A DNA stretch of 64,000 bases from Geobacillus icigianus (GTDB taxonomy: Bacteria > Bacillota > Bacilli > Bacillales > Anoxybacillaceae): the NCBI RefSeq assembly GCF_000750005.1, contig NZ_JPYA01000126.1, positions 1-64,000 of the forward strand, in the 5' to 3' direction. The position numbers and the translations under genes are program-made. A model generated the notes under the pieces. The model had not been told where the DNA came from. It did no database searches and saw only the letters and a program-made list of their open reading frames with translations. Below are positions 45,149-55,033 of the stretch, piece after piece. Position 1 is the stretch's first letter. Each line of letters opens with the position of its first letter.

Positions 45149-45805
45149 ATGACGATCAAAATCGGGGATTCGATCCGCCTTGAACCGCTGGACGGCTCGG
45201 CGCAGCAATATCAGAGCAAGGTGCTCGACATCGGCGACGGGGCGGTTCACATCGGTTATCCGGTCGATCAAACAAACGGAAAAACGGTGTATTTGTTAAA
45301 CGGCATGCAATTCAAGGCGAGCGTGGTCGGGCAGGATGGGGGCTTATACTTGTTTGACACAGAAGTGAAAGGGAAAGTGCGCGTTCCGCTGCCGATGATT
45401 GTTTTATCTTATCCGGGGGAGGAAGCGCTTCTGCGCGTTCAACGCCGCCGTTACGTGCGGGTGAAAACGAACGTCGATGCCGCTGTCCATCCGCTCAACG
45501 GCGAGTTCGCCCCTTTTGCGACGATGACCGTGGATCTTAGCGCCGGCGGCGCGGCGCTCGTTGTTCCGCCGGCTGTTGCACCGCTTTTGCATCCTAGAAT
45601 GCCGGTTGAACTTTGGCTTGTGCTGCCCATGCGCTCGGGGGAGTATCATTATGTTCAGACGAAAGCCGCCGTCGTGCGCACAGTGACGAACGGGCAACAT
45701 ACGGCGAAAACGTCGGTCGAATTCACTGAACTTGACCCGCAGGACCGTCTTCGCCTTATTCGTTACAGCTTTGAGCGGCAGCTCGAAGAACGGAAAAAGG
45801 AATAA
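45149..45805 (+). CDS. ypfA: PilZ-domain c-di-GMP receptor (YpfA/MotI-like)
   Basis: 218 residues. An N-terminal YcgR-like domain is followed by PilZ: the c-di-GMP motif RRRYVRVK (about residue 98) and D-L-S-A-G-G-A (about 129) are intact. B. subtilis YpfA (DgrA/MotI) binds c-di-GMP and slows the flagellar motor. A TGGTATAAT extended -10 lies at 45067-45075. AAAAGGGG precedes the ATG. Confidence 0.92.
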   Translation: MTIKIGDSIRLEPLDGSAQQYQSKVLDIGDGAVHIGYPVDQTNGKTVYLLNGMQFKASVVGQDGGLYLFDTEVKGKVRVPLPMIVLSYPGEEALLRVQRRRYVRVKTNVDAAVHPLNGEFAPFATMTVDLSAGGAALVVPPAVAPLLHPRMPVELWLVLPMRSGEYHYVQTKAAVVRTVTNGQHTAKTSVEFTELDPQDRLRLIRYSFERQLEERKKE

Positions 45806-45856
45806 AGCGGCAAGGGAGGTGGAATACTGCTAGAAAAAGGGAGGCGGGTGAACGCG

Positions 45857-46036
45857 ATGAAACGGATGGAAACGCTGTTATGGAAGCTCGTTCTTATCCA
45901 AGCAATCTGTTTGCTTGTCGCCCAATGGCTTGCCCTCTACACCCCGATCGAGCTTTACATCAATAAGGTGTACGAATATGAAGGGGTCGCAAAACAGGAA
46001 AAAATGAAATCGGTCGAAACGGCCGTCGACCGTTGA
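45857..46036 (+). CDS. ypfB: YpfB family small membrane protein
   Basis: 59 residues. A membrane helix ([20 protein letters not shown]) follows a short basic N-terminus and a charged tail follows. Position between ypfA and cmk and size fit B. subtilis YpfB. ATG 45857 chosen; the upstream in-frame GTG 45848 sits too close to GGGAGG. Confidence 0.75.
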   Translation: MKRMETLLWKLVLIQAICLLVAQWLALYTPIELYINKVYEYEGVAKQEKMKSVETAVDR

Positions 46037-46127
46037 CGGCAAATATGATACAATGAACGTAGACACATGCAGGAGTTTCCTGCATTTTCTTTATGCACTC
46101 ATCACTTTGGACCAAGCAGGAGGAATT

Positions 46128-46802
46128 ATGAAACGACGAATTAGCATTGCGATCGACGGACCTGCGGCGGCGGGGAAAAGCACCGTTGCCAAACTCATTG
46201 CCCATCGCCTTTCCTACGTGTACATCGATACAGGCGCCATGTACCGCGCGCTGACGTACCGCGCGTTGACGTGCGGCATCGATATCGATGATGAACAGGC
46301 GCTCTTGTCGCTGCTTCGCGATACATATATTGAATTGAAGCCATCGCGCCATGGACAGCAGGTGTTGGTAAACGGTGAAGATGTCACCGATGTCATCCGC
46401 GGCGAGGCGGTGACGAAGGCGGTATCATGGGTGGCCAAGCACCCGCTTGTGCGCGAAGAGATGGTCGCCCGCCAGCGCGCGTTGGCGAAGGGCGGAGGCG
46501 TCGTCATGGACGGGCGCGATATCGGAACGCATGTGTTGCCAGATGCCGAAGTGAAAATTTTCTTGAAAGCTTCGGTGGAAGAGCGGGCGCGGCGTCGGCA
46601 CGAGGAAAACATCGCCCGCGGCTTTCCGTCCGATCTGGAAACGCTTAAAGAAGAAATCGCTCGCCGTGACCGTCTCGATTCGGAGCGGGAAACAGCGCCG
46701 CTTCGCAAGGCTCCCGATGCGGTCGAAATCGATACGACGTCGCTGTCGGTGGAAGAGGTGGCGGAGCGAATCATGGACATTGTTAACGAAAGGATTGGAT
46801 GA
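46128..46802 (+). CDS. cmk: Cytidylate kinase
   Basis: 224 residues. P-loop [45 protein letters not shown] and [14 protein letters not shown] are diagnostic. Phosphorylates CMP and dCMP. GCAGGAGGAATT precedes ATG 46128. Its stop overlaps plsC (ATGA). Confidence 0.96.
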   Translation: MKRRISIAIDGPAAAGKSTVAKLIAHRLSYVYIDTGAMYRALTYRALTCGIDIDDEQALLSLLRDTYIELKPSRHGQQVLVNGEDVTDVIRGEAVTKAVSWVAKHPLVREEMVARQRALAKGGGVVMDGRDIGTHVLPDAEVKIFLKASVEERARRRHEENIARGFPSDLETLKEEIARRDRLDSERETAPLRKAPDAVEIDTTSLSVEEVAERIMDIVNERIG

Positions 46803-47386
46803 GGGTGGATTTTTATTCGTTCGCCAAGGTGGTCGTTAACGGGGTGCTCACCCCTTTTTACCGCATCCAAACGATCGGGTTGGAACAATTTCCAAACGAG
46901 GGGCCTGTGCTTCTGTGCGCCAACCATATCAGCAACCTCGATTCACCAGTGGTCGGCATCACGGCGCCGCGGCCGGTTCGGTTTATGGCGAAGGAGGAAC
47001 TGTTCCGCACGCCGCTTGTCAAAACGCTCGTTCATCATTTGCGCGCGTTTCCGGTCAAACGCGGCATGAATGACCGTCAGGCGCTGCGCATGGGGCTTGA
47101 GGTGCTGAAACAAGGGGAAGTGCTCGGCATTTTTCCAGAAGGGACGCGCAGCAAAGACGGGCGGTTGCAAAAGCCGTTGCCGGGAGTCGGTTTTTTCGCC
47201 CTGCGCACCGATGCCGCCGTCGTTCCGTGCGCCATCATCGGCCCGTACCGACCGCTTCGGCCGCTCAAAGTCGTATACGGGGCGCCGGTCGACATGACGC
47301 CGCTGCGAGAGCGGAAGGCGAGCCCGGAGGAAGCGGCCGATTACATTATGGATCATATTCGCCAGCTGCTTGAACAACATCGTTAA
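46799..47386 (+). CDS. plsC: 1-acyl-sn-glycerol-3-phosphate acyltransferase PlsC
   Basis: 195 residues. Acyltransferase block [12 protein letters not shown] (H-x4-D), block [13 protein letters not shown], and PVKRG between. It makes phosphatidic acid at the membrane. Coupled to cmk by a 4-base overlap; B. subtilis has no plsC between cmk and ypfD, but this order is found in relatives. Which acyl donor it uses is not visible. Confidence 0.9.
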   Translation: MRVDFYSFAKVVVNGVLTPFYRIQTIGLEQFPNEGPVLLCANHISNLDSPVVGITAPRPVRFMAKEELFRTPLVKTLVHHLRAFPVKRGMNDRQALRMGLEVLKQGEVLGIFPEGTRSKDGRLQKPLPGVGFFALRTDAAVVPCAIIGPYRPLRPLKVVYGAPVDMTPLRERKASPEEAADYIMDHIRQLLEQHR

Positions 47387-47521
47387 GCATTCTAGTACAT
47401 GTTGATTGAGAAAATATGGTATACTAATTAGAAAAGCGTCCTTCGTTTGCCGACAGCCGGCCGCGGCCACGGTGCGAGGCGCGCTTTTGACAGTTGCTAG
47501 TCGATGAAGGAGGGTTTTGCG

Positions 47522-48685
47522 ATGACGGAAGAGATGAATGTGCAAGTGAACGTGTATGAGGTGGGCGACATCGTCCGCGGCAAAGTGGTCAAGCTCGAGG
47601 ATAAGCAAGTGCTTGTTGAGGTGGAAAACAGCAAACAAAGCGGGATCATCCCGATCAGCGAGCTGTCGAACTTGCATATTGAGAAACCGAGCGATGCCGT
47701 CGCTGTTGGCGATGAGGTGACGGTCAAAGTCAAGAAGGTCGAAGAAGGTCAAGAGGGGGAAGAAGGGCTGCTCATTTTGTCCAAAAAAGCGGTCGACGCC
47801 GAGCGGGCGTGGGAGGAGCTGGAAGGCAAATTCGCAAGCGGCGAAACGTTTGAAACGGTCGTCAAGGACATCGTCAAAGGCGGGCTTGTCGCCGATGTCG
47901 GAGTGCGCGGCTTCATTCCGGCGTCGCTCGTTGAGCCCCACTATGTTGAAGACTTTTCGGACTACAAGGGAAAAACGTTGGCCGTCAAAGTCGTGGAGCT
48001 GGACCGCGAGAAAAATCGCGTCATTTTGTCACACCGGGCGGTCGTAGAGGAAGAGCAAGAGCGGCAGCAAAAAGAGCTGCTTTCCCGTCTCGAGCCGGGG
48101 CAAGTGCTCGATGGCGTCGTCCGCCGCATCGCTGATTTCGGCGTCTTTGTCGATGTTGGTGGGTTTGATGGGCTCGTACATATTTCCCAGCTTTCCCACA
48201 CGCGTGTCGCCCATCCGGCCGATGTGGTGAAAGAAGGCGATGCCGTCAAAGTCAAAGTGTTGGCTGTCGATCCGGAAAACGGACGCCTGTCGCTGTCGAT
48301 CAAAGAAGCGCTGCCTGGCCCGTGGGAAGGCGTGAGCGCCAAAGTGAAGCCGGGGGATGTCGTGACGGGAACGGTGAAGCGGCTCGCGTCGTTCGGGGCA
48401 TTTGTGGAAATTTTCCCGGGCGTCGAAGGACTGGTCCACGTTTCGCAAATTGCCAATCGCCGCATCGGTTCGCCGCATGAAGTGCTGAAAGAAGGCGATC
48501 AAGTCAAGGCAAAAGTGCTCGATGTCAACGAAGCGGAGCACCGCATTTCCTTGAGCATTCGCGCGCTGCTTGAAGAAGAGGCGGCTGCGCCGGCCGAGGA
48601 TTACAGCTCGTACACAAGGACTGCGGAAGCGCGCGGCTTTCAGCTTGGCGAAGTGATCGGCGAACAGCTGAAAAAATTAAAATAA
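47522..48685 (+). CDS. ypfD: Ribosomal protein S1-like, four S1 domains
   Basis: 387 residues with four S1 RNA-binding domains near residues 10-80, 95-165, 185-255 and 270-345; motifs include DGLVHISQLS and EGLVHVSQIA. B. subtilis YpfD likewise is a short S1 homologue, whose ribosome role is not essential. AAGGAGGG lies 7 bases upstream. A leader hairpin precedes it (47432-47489). Confidence 0.93.
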   Translation: MTEEMNVQVNVYEVGDIVRGKVVKLEDKQVLVEVENSKQSGIIPISELSNLHIEKPSDAVAVGDEVTVKVKKVEEGQEGEEGLLILSKKAVDAERAWEELEGKFASGETFETVVKDIVKGGLVADVGVRGFIPASLVEPHYVEDFSDYKGKTLAVKVVELDREKNRVILSHRAVVEEEQERQQKELLSRLEPGQVLDGVVRRIADFGVFVDVGGFDGLVHISQLSHTRVAHPADVVKEGDAVKVKVLAVDPENGRLSLSIKEALPGPWEGVSAKVKPGDVVTGTVKRLASFGAFVEIFPGVEGLVHVSQIANRRIGSPHEVLKEGDQVKAKVLDVNEAEHRISLSIRALLEEEAAAPAEDYSSYTRTAEARGFQLGEVIGEQLKKLK

Positions 48686-48826
48686 CAGACGGTGATCGAA
48701 CGCCGGATCAAACGCGCACAAGGTGCGGTGCACAGCAGTAAAAAAGAGGGCCGAAACGGTCGCCCGTCTCCCGAATCGGCCCACCCTCGCGCGGCAGAAA
48801 CGGCAAGCGAGATACAGCGGTGAAAA

Positions 48827-48858
48827 AGGGGGCTCGGTCGTTCGGGCCCCCTCTCTTT
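48827..48858 (+). terminator. Terminator downstream of ypfD
   Basis: AGGGGGC/GCCCCCT stem with a weak T-rich tail (CTCTTTG), 140 bases after ypfD. Confidence 0.6.
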
Positions 48859-48973
48859 GTTGTTGGGGTGCCGAAAGACGAAAGCCGGCGTGCGGGCTTT
48901 CACGCCAAACAACCGAGAAATGAAGCCGGCCTGCCCGCCGCGGCCTCTTTGGTTGGCCGGCTGCTCCCGCGGT

Positions 48974-49013
48974 CAAAAAAAGTGCAGGCGTCCGTTCCGT
49001 GGGGACGCCTGCG
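48974..49013 (-). terminator. Minus-strand terminator
   Basis: Minus strand: GCAGGCGTCC/GGACGCCTGC with a nine-base loop, AC, then seven T. ypzI, 280 bases upstream, is the only minus-strand gene it could serve. Confidence 0.85.
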
Positions 49014-49291
49014 CATTTCCTCGAGAAGGTCGGTGTTGAAGGGGAACTACTGCTCTCGAACCGTGTTTCTCAAACGGAAAATTCTTGCAACGTCATCATT
49101 TCATTCCTTGTCATTTCTCACCAATCGAACAACGTTGTTTTTCATCAGCTTTCTAAAAGGCCGGTGATTTAGGGCAAAATTACCGCTGAGTTCTACCCAT
49201 TTCTCAATGAGAGAAACCTCGCAGAATCAGCTTTCTTTTTGGAATGAAAATGTCGCCAATTGGTGTGTGACAGCGGTTTTTCACCAGCCTT

Positions 49292-49426
49292 CTAGTGCTT
49301 GTTCCGTTCGCGCGCTTCGTCTGGTGTATCGAGCCGGGCGGCTCCTTGATACGAAAGCGACTGGTCGCGGTCGGACTGAACTTGCCGCGACTGCTTCAGT
49401 TTTTTCTCCTGCCGGTCGTTTCCCAT
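49292..49426 (-). CDS. ypzI: YpzI family small protein
   Basis: 44 residues: MGNDRQEKKLKQSRQVQSDR then DQSLSYQGAARLDTPDEARE and RNKH. I recognise this as YpzI, a small charged protein beside yphA in Bacillus. AAAGGGG lies 9 bases before the ATG on the minus strand. No cysteine or membrane helix. Function unknown. A GTATA / CATAGTA pair with 18-base spacing just upstream suggests forespore (sigma-F/G) expression. Confidence 0.8.
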   Translation of the reverse strand: MGNDRQEKKLKQSRQVQSDRDQSLSYQGAARLDTPDEARERNKH

Positions 49427-49460
49427 GATACGTTGCCCCTTTCTGTCCAAGGATCATTTT

Positions 49461-49490
49461 TACTATGGATTTCGACCAAGGATTTTATAC
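49461..49490 (-). promoter_or_regulatory. Candidate sigma-F/sigma-G promoter of ypzI
   Basis: Minus strand GTATA (49490-49486), 18-base spacer, CATAGTA (49467-49461), close to the sigma-G consensus, 35 bases before the start codon. Confidence 0.45.
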
Positions 49491-49673
49491 ATGGGATCTT
49501 GGAGGAAAGGACAAGGCGTTGAGGATGTGCAGGGATAACGTGAAAGATCGCTGATTCCTTTCATCAATGGGGGAACGCGTGAAAAGGAGGAGCGCTGCAA
49601 CAAGGGTTGTCTAGTTAAGCAATGACATTGCAAAGTTCAATCACCGGCTCTGGAGAGGTTCCTCTTTCAGAGC

Positions 49674-50165
49674 ATGGATATTGCGCAAATTTTCAAGTTT
49701 ATATGGAAAGAAGGCAGATTGATGGTATCTTTGTTTTTCAACTTCCTATTTTTCTTTCTTATTTTGATTTTGATTTTGATTGTAGTGTTTCATGATTTTA
49801 TCCCAAGAAAAATACTTGCCTATCTCTTTCCAAGTTTGATATTTCTCATTATGTTCATTCCTTTGCTAGGTCATTCTACTTTGTTGTTGAATTACCAGTT
49901 ACGAACACAATTAGACAACTTATCAGTTGAGAAAGTGAATTTCCGCTCGGATCCGAAGGCGGTGGAGGAAATTCGTTCGTTAAATCATCCGCTTCGATTC
50001 AAAATTTTGTCAAAGACGAAAAAAGGGAGTCATGCCTTTGAGTTCGTTCTCAAAATGGAAGATAATCAACATCAATATTTCGTTCGAATGCGAAATTATA
50101 CGGAACCATTTCAATGGCTTCCATTTAACGATTTTCAAATCAACCAAGTGAACAAAGTGAAATAA
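49674..50165 (+). CDS. AT-rich ORF, hypothetical membrane protein
   Basis: 163 residues. Two strong helices (FFNFLFFFLILILILIVV; YLFPSLIFLIMFIPLL) then a soluble C-terminal domain. Base composition and codon use are clearly more AT-rich than any neighbour, so it is probably acquired. ATG 49722 (GAAGGCAG upstream) may be the real start. The last ~30 bases are partly repeated after the stop (50207-50233). No family recognised. Confidence 0.55.
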   Translation: MDIAQIFKFIWKEGRLMVSLFFNFLFFFLILILILIVVFHDFIPRKILAYLFPSLIFLIMFIPLLGHSTLLLNYQLRTQLDNLSVEKVNFRSDPKAVEEIRSLNHPLRFKILSKTKKGSHAFEFVLKMEDNQHQYFVRMRNYTEPFQWLPFNDFQINQVNKVK

Positions 50166-50330
50166 TATCTGGGAAGCAGTATTCATTGAAGACGACGGCG
50201 AGATGAACCAAGTGAATAACGTGAAATAATATCCCCTTTGTGTTATGTACATTCCCATTACAACCGGAGATCAGCAAATGGTGCGTCCCCAAGAGATCGT
50301 TCACCGACTTTTTGGGGACAGTTTCTGTTG

Positions 50331-50439
50331 GGGAGGGGACTGACCGAAAAGGCGATCTCCCCCTCAAAGAATATCGTGTGGCAGAGACACGGCTGGTACT
50401 TATATGGCGATGAGACAGGTGTCCTGTTGGACGCCCTCC
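50331..50439 (+). repeat. Intergenic three-hairpin repeat, copy 4
   Basis: GGGGACTGACCGAAAAGGCG and GATCTCCCCC form hairpin 1. CGTGT...ACACG is the middle hairpin, and GGTGTCC...GGACGCC the last. Immediately 5', GTCCCCAA...TTGGGGAC (50285-50319) is another stem. Confidence 0.75.
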
Positions 50440-50646
50440 GGCTTCTCCCCTTCTTTTCATTCTCGATAGGTCTGCTCTTCTTCTCCCATCCTTGCATTCC
50501 TGAGCAAGCTCGATCGTTTGCTCGTGTTTCAACGAAAACTAGCGGCCCCTTTGGCGGTGGCGATAGGAAAGATGCCGCTGAGCCGCGGAACGAACGGTTA
50601 AGAAAGGAGAAAAGGTGGCATAATGAACATCATAAGGAGTGAAAAA

Positions 50647-51243
50647 ATGGAAGGCGCTTATTTTTATGTCGGCTGTTGGTTGCTGTGGCTGGTGGCGACC
50701 TTTTTTATGAAAAAGACACCGGAGCGGACCGCTTTGGCGGTGTTTGCGCTTTTGATGATCAGTTCCGCCTCGCTTGAGTTGAAAATCGGTCCGATGCGGG
50801 TGGCGCTGTCCTTTTTTGTCCTTTTGTTCGCGTCTTGCTACGGGATGGTGAAGCAGCGGCCGTGCTCTTCCTTGCTGATGGTGTGGTCGACGTCGGGGGT
50901 GGCGTTTGCCTACGCCGCCTTGCGCCTGCTTGCTCTGTTTGATCCGGTGTGGATTTGGCTTGATGAGCGATGGCTGCTTGCTTGGTGGCTGGCGATCGTC
51001 AGCGCGTTGTTTCATCGCCGGCTTTTCGCCCGTCTTGTTTGTGTCGCCATGGGCGGCTGTCAAGGCGAGGTGGTGTATGCCTTAGCAATTGACCGCATGG
51101 CGCCCGACTATGTCATCGGTTCCTTTTCTTTTCTTGATGCGCTTGCCATTAGCGTGGCGTCGCTGCTTGTTTGGGAAATGATTCGCTTTTTTGCCTTCCA
51201 GCTCGAAGAAAAACGGCCGGTAAGGGGGACGAGGCAGCCGTGA
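50647..51243 (+). CDS. yphA: YphA family membrane protein
   Basis: 198 residues with six or so membrane helices. AAGGAG lies 6 bases before ATG 50647, better than the in-frame ATG at 50623, and gives the length of B. subtilis YphA. No catalytic motif. Its stop overlaps the next gene (GTGA). Confidence 0.85.
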   Translation: MEGAYFYVGCWLLWLVATFFMKKTPERTALAVFALLMISSASLELKIGPMRVALSFFVLLFASCYGMVKQRPCSSLLMVWSTSGVAFAYAALRLLALFDPVWIWLDERWLLAWWLAIVSALFHRRLFARLVCVAMGGCQGEVVYALAIDRMAPDYVIGSFSFLDALAISVASLLVWEMIRFFAFQLEEKRPVRGTRQP

Positions 51244-52142
51244 ATGAATACACGTTTCCGATCTTATACGGAGTGATCGCCGGGGTGGTGACGCGCCTTT
51301 ACTTGCTGCGCACCGATTACCGGCAATACCCGACGTATTTGCACGGTCGGACGATTCACCTTGCGCTTGGAGCGATTGCCGCTGGATTAGGAACGGTCGC
51401 CGTGCCGGCGATCATGGAAAAGGAGTTTGCCGCCATCACCTTTTTGGCGTTGGCCGCTTCGCAGTTTCGCGATGTGCGCAACATGGAGCGCAACACGTTG
51501 AACGAGCTTGATCAGTATGAGCTCGTGCCGCGCGGCAAGACGTATATTGAAGGGATCGCCATCGTGTTTGAAGGACGAAATTATTTGGTCATCTTTGTTT
51601 CTTTTTTATCGACGCTGGCCTATCTCGTATGGAACATTGGGGCGGCGCTGGCCGCCAGCCTCATCGGCTTGGTGGTGGCGCGGCGGTTTATGAGCGGAAG
51701 CCGGCTGAAAGATATCGCCGACGTCCAGTATGTCAAGCCGCATTTTGAAGGGGCAGGGCTGTATGTGGACAACATCTACATCATGAACATTGGTTTGCCG
51801 GCGCGGCGCGAAGAAATTTTGCGCTATGGCATGGGGTTTGTTTTAACGCCGAAAAATTTCAACGCCCGCACGACGATCGCCAACCTCGGCCAGCGGCAAG
51901 CGATTTTGCACGATGTGTCAACAGCGCTCGGCATTTATCGGGACTCGGGGACGCCGGCGCTCGTGCCGCTCGCGAAGCGGGACTTAAACGATGGGCGCGT
52001 CGGTGTTTTTATTTTGCCGCAAGTAGAGGATGTCGAGAAGGCGAAGGCGGTCATTGAAAACGTTCCGGTGCTTGAAAGCGCTATTCGCATGCCGGCGAAA
52101 CAGCGCTGGAAGCGGAGAGGAGGCGGCGGTGATGACGCATGA
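51240..52142 (+). CDS. YIEGIA family membrane protein
   Basis: 300 residues. The name-giving YIEGIA motif occurs in PRGKTYIEGIAIVFEGRN. Membrane helices flank residues 5-20, 40-58 and 120-150, with a soluble C-terminal region. Equivalent to B. subtilis YphB by position. Found in spore formers; molecular role uncertain. GTG 51240 overlaps the yphA stop; GGGGGACGAGG upstream. Confidence 0.85.
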   Translation: MNEYTFPILYGVIAGVVTRLYLLRTDYRQYPTYLHGRTIHLALGAIAAGLGTVAVPAIMEKEFAAITFLALAASQFRDVRNMERNTLNELDQYELVPRGKTYIEGIAIVFEGRNYLVIFVSFLSTLAYLVWNIGAALAASLIGLVVARRFMSGSRLKDIADVQYVKPHFEGAGLYVDNIYIMNIGLPARREEILRYGMGFVLTPKNFNARTTIANLGQRQAILHDVSTALGIYRDSGTPALVPLAKRDLNDGRVGVFILPQVEDVEKAKAVIENVPVLESAIRMPAKQRWKRRGGGGDDA

Positions 52143-52317
52143 AAAAATGATTTTGGCCATTGTGACGACCAAGGGCGAAACTGTCGCCGGCGGCGCGCCG
52201 ATCTTTCTTTGCCAGACCAACGAGGAAATGGAGCGGATCGCCGCCAATTTAGAGGCGATTTTGGATGGCATCGCCCATGAATTGAGCGAGGGGCTTCTTA
52301 TTATCGTCAAACATTAG
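52132..52317 (+). CDS. Small partner of YIEGIA (capping complex subunit family)
   Basis: 61 residues, soluble, beginning MTHEKMILAIVTTKGETVAG. GAGAGGAGG precedes ATG 52132, which overlaps the YIEGIA gene by 11 bases. I associate it with the family annotated as capping-complex subunit for YIEGIA. The pair probably forms a complex; what it does is not known to me. Confidence 0.7.
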   Translation: MTHEKMILAIVTTKGETVAGGAPIFLCQTNEEMERIAANLEAILDGIAHELSEGLLIIVKH

Positions 52318-52362
52318 TTGTTGAGCGTTTCGCTTTTTGATAAAATAAAGCAGCTGCGGTAT

Positions 52363-52386
52363 GCCCTTTTCGAAAAGGGCGTTTTT
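52363..52386 (+). terminator. Terminator before der
   Basis: GCCCTTTTCGAAAAGGGC hairpin followed by GTTTTT. Confidence 0.85.
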
Positions 52387-52426
52387 CACGAGGAACGATA
52401 TAAAAATGACGATAAAGGGTGGTAGC

Positions 52427-53737
52427 ATGGCGAATCCAGTCGTGGCCATTGTCGGCCGTCCGAATGTGGGGAAATCGACGATTTTCAACCGCATCGTCGG
52501 GGAGCGCATTTCCATCGTCGAAGACGTACCCGGAGTGACGCGCGACCGCATTTACAGCCGGGCCGAATGGCTGAACCATTCGTTTTACTTGATCGATACC
52601 GGGGGCATTGACATCGGCGACGAGCCGCTGCTTGTGCAAATTCGTCAGCAGGCGGAAATCGCGATCGATGAGGCGGATGTCATCATTTTTATGACCAACG
52701 GCCGCGATGGCGTGACCGCGGCCGATGAAGAAGTGGCCAAGCTGCTTCACCGCTCGAACAAGCCGGTTGTGCTCGCGGTGAACAAAATCGACAATCCGGA
52801 GATGCGCGATTTGATTTATGACTTTTACGCCCTCGGCTTTGGAGAGCCGTATCCGATTTCCGGAGCGCACGGGACGGGGCTTGGTGATTTGCTTGACGCC
52901 GTCGTCCGTCATTTCCCGAAAGGCGGCGGGCAGGAATATGAGGAGGACGTGATTAAATTTTGCTTGATTGGCCGCCCCAATGTCGGCAAGTCGTCGCTAG
53001 TGAACGCCATTTTAGGCGAAGAGCGGGTCATCGTCAGCGATATCGCCGGCACGACGAGGGACGCTGTGGACACCTCGTTCGTGCGCGACGGGCAGGAATA
53101 TGTTATCATTGATACGGCAGGGATGCGCAAGCGAGGAAAAATTTATGAAAGCACGGAAAAATATAGCGTCTTGCGCGCGTTAAGAGCCATTGAGCGCTCG
53201 GACGTCGTGCTTGTCGTGCTAAACGCTGAAGAAGGCATCATCGAACAGGACAAAAAAATCGCCGGATATGCCCATGAGGCCGGACGCGGCGTCATTTTGG
53301 TCGTCAACAAATGGGATGCGATTGAAAAAGACGACAAAACGATGGTCGAGTTTGAGCGGAAGATTCGCGATCATTTTCCATTTTTGGATTATGCGCCGCT
53401 TTTGTTTGTGTCAGCGAAGACAAAACAGCGGCTGCATAAGCTCTTGCCGCTCGTCCAGCTTGTGAGCGACAACCACGCGATGCGCGTTCAGACGAATGTG
53501 CTTAATGAAGTCATTATGGACGCAGTGGCGATGAATCCGACGCCGACGCACAACGGCAAGCGGCTAAAAATTTATTACATGACGCAAGTGGCCGTCAAAC
53601 CGCCGACGTTTGTCGCGTTTGTCAACGATCCGGAATTGATGCATTTTTCATATGAGCGCTTTTTGGAAAACCGCATTCGCGACGCGTTCGGCTTTGAAGG
53701 CACGCCGATCAAAATCATCGCCCGTCCGCGGAAATAA
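52427..53737 (+). CDS. der: Ribosome assembly GTPase Der (EngA)
   Basis: 436 residues, two tandem G domains: [13 protein letters not shown] and DTGGID near the N-terminus, then [13 protein letters not shown] with DTAGMRKRG, each with NKxD (NKID; NKWD). A C-terminal KH-like domain follows. It acts in 50S subunit maturation. AAAGGGTGG precedes ATG 52427. Confidence 0.96.
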   Translation: MANPVVAIVGRPNVGKSTIFNRIVGERISIVEDVPGVTRDRIYSRAEWLNHSFYLIDTGGIDIGDEPLLVQIRQQAEIAIDEADVIIFMTNGRDGVTAADEEVAKLLHRSNKPVVLAVNKIDNPEMRDLIYDFYALGFGEPYPISGAHGTGLGDLLDAVVRHFPKGGGQEYEEDVIKFCLIGRPNVGKSSLVNAILGEERVIVSDIAGTTRDAVDTSFVRDGQEYVIIDTAGMRKRGKIYESTEKYSVLRALRAIERSDVVLVVLNAEEGIIEQDKKIAGYAHEAGRGVILVVNKWDAIEKDDKTMVEFERKIRDHFPFLDYAPLLFVSAKTKQRLHKLLPLVQLVSDNHAMRVQTNVLNEVIMDAVAMNPTPTHNGKRLKIYYMTQVAVKPPTFVAFVNDPELMHFSYERFLENRIRDAFGFEGTPIKIIARPRK

Positions 53738-53904
53738 GGAGAGAGCCGATCTTTTTGATCGGGCGGGGGAGGTCAGTGCGCGCGCTCCATAGGGCAGCTC
53801 AACTGCTAGGGGTCGCCTCTGTTTCTGGCGAAGGCGGGATGGAGACGGAGCGATGCGGCTGCTTTTTCACGCTTGCGACAATGGGACGAAGGAAGTGGGA
53901 AACG

Positions 53905-54942
53905 ATGGAGAATATCGCCGTACTGGGAGCGGGAAGCTGGGGCACGGCGTTGGCGCTCGTTTTGGCCGACAACGGGCACCGCGTCCGCCTTTGGAGCCAC
54001 CGCGCTGAACAAGTAAGAGAGATCAACGAGCGGCGGACGAACGAAAAATATTTACCCGCCGCTCGTCTGCCAGAATCCGTCGTTGGGTACGACGATCTTT
54101 GCGCTGCGCTTGACGGCCTTTCCATCGCCGTGCTGGCTGTGCCGACGAAGGCGATCCGCACGGTGCTCAACCAAGCGCGCCCCTGCTTGACGGCACCGAT
54201 CACGGTCGTTGCCGTCAGCAAAGGAATCGAGCCAGGGACGCATAAGCGAGTGTCGGAAATGGTGATGGAAGAGCTCGGCGAATGGCTTGAGGATGTCGTC
54301 GTCCTTTCCGGGCCGAGCCATGCTGAGGAGGTCGTGCTCCGCCATCCGACGACCGTGGCGGTATCCTCGCCCGATATGGAAGCGGCGCGCCGCATCCAAG
54401 ACCTCTTTATGAACCATCACTATTTCCGCGTGTATACGAACCCGGATTTAATCGGCGTCGAAGTCGGTGGAGCGCTGAAAAATATCATCGCCTTGGCCGC
54501 TGGCATCAGCGACGGGCTCGGCTACGGAGATAACGCCAAAGCGGCCCTGATTACAAGAGGTCTCGCCGAGATTGCTCGCCTCGGCTGCGCCCTCGGCGCT
54601 AACCCGCTGACGTTCGCCGGTTTGACGGGAGTCGGCGATTTGATCGTCACGTGCACGAGCGTTCATTCCCGCAATTGGCGGGCTGGACACATGCTTGGCC
54701 AAGGGAAAAAGCTCGACGAGGTGCTCGAGAGCATGGGGATGGTCGTCGAAGGGGTGCGGACGACCAAAGCTGCCTATGAGCTGGCGAAGGAGCTTGGCGT
54801 GAAGATGCCGATCACCGAAGCGCTCTATGACGTGCTGTTTGCTGGCCAAGACCCGAAAGAGGCGGTCGATTCGCTGATGGCGCGCGGAAAAAAAGAGGAA
54901 ATGGATGACCTCAACACCATTTTTGCGGCGCAAGAATCGTGA
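53905..54942 (+). CDS. gpsA: Glycerol-3-phosphate dehydrogenase [NAD(P)+]
   Basis: 345 residues. NAD(P) motif [20 protein letters not shown], catalytic Lys in [14 protein letters not shown], and [16 protein letters not shown]. Makes sn-glycerol-3-P for phospholipids, with PlsC encoded 7 kb upstream. ATG 53905 has GGAAGTGGG upstream. The 160 bases between der and gpsA show nothing else. Confidence 0.96.
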   Translation: MENIAVLGAGSWGTALALVLADNGHRVRLWSHRAEQVREINERRTNEKYLPAARLPESVVGYDDLCAALDGLSIAVLAVPTKAIRTVLNQARPCLTAPITVVAVSKGIEPGTHKRVSEMVMEELGEWLEDVVVLSGPSHAEEVVLRHPTTVAVSSPDMEAARRIQDLFMNHHYFRVYTNPDLIGVEVGGALKNIIALAAGISDGLGYGDNAKAALITRGLAEIARLGCALGANPLTFAGLTGVGDLIVTCTSVHSRNWRAGHMLGQGKKLDEVLESMGMVVEGVRTTKAAYELAKELGVKMPITEALYDVLFAGQDPKEAVDSLMARGKKEEMDDLNTIFAAQES

Positions 54943-55033
54943 AAATAGGCCAATGACGGTACAAGTTGTCTTCGGTGTGCATACAATATGGCGAACGATC
55001 ATCGGCTTGAGCTTCCGGAAGGGTATAAGGCGA

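Larger units (their letters stand above)
48686..49291. other. Gene-free, hairpin-rich stretch
   Basis: No coding region found. It holds the terminators below, a hairpin AGCCGGCC...GGCCGGCT (48933-48972), and two related ~22-base segments ending TTTTTCA(T/C)CAGC(T/C)TTCTA (49134-49155 and 49271-49294). Confidence 0.5.

Noticed and set aside
44886-45152. 88-aa plus-strand ORF before ypfA
   Set aside because: Built from repeat family B; the real gene starts at 45149.
46943-47941. 332-aa minus-strand frame over plsC and ypfD
   Set aside because: Runs through an intergenic promoter region and two real genes; no homology recognised.
48723-49167. Overlapping short ORFs in the gap after ypfD
   Set aside because: They cross terminator hairpins and have no ribosome sites or conserved features.
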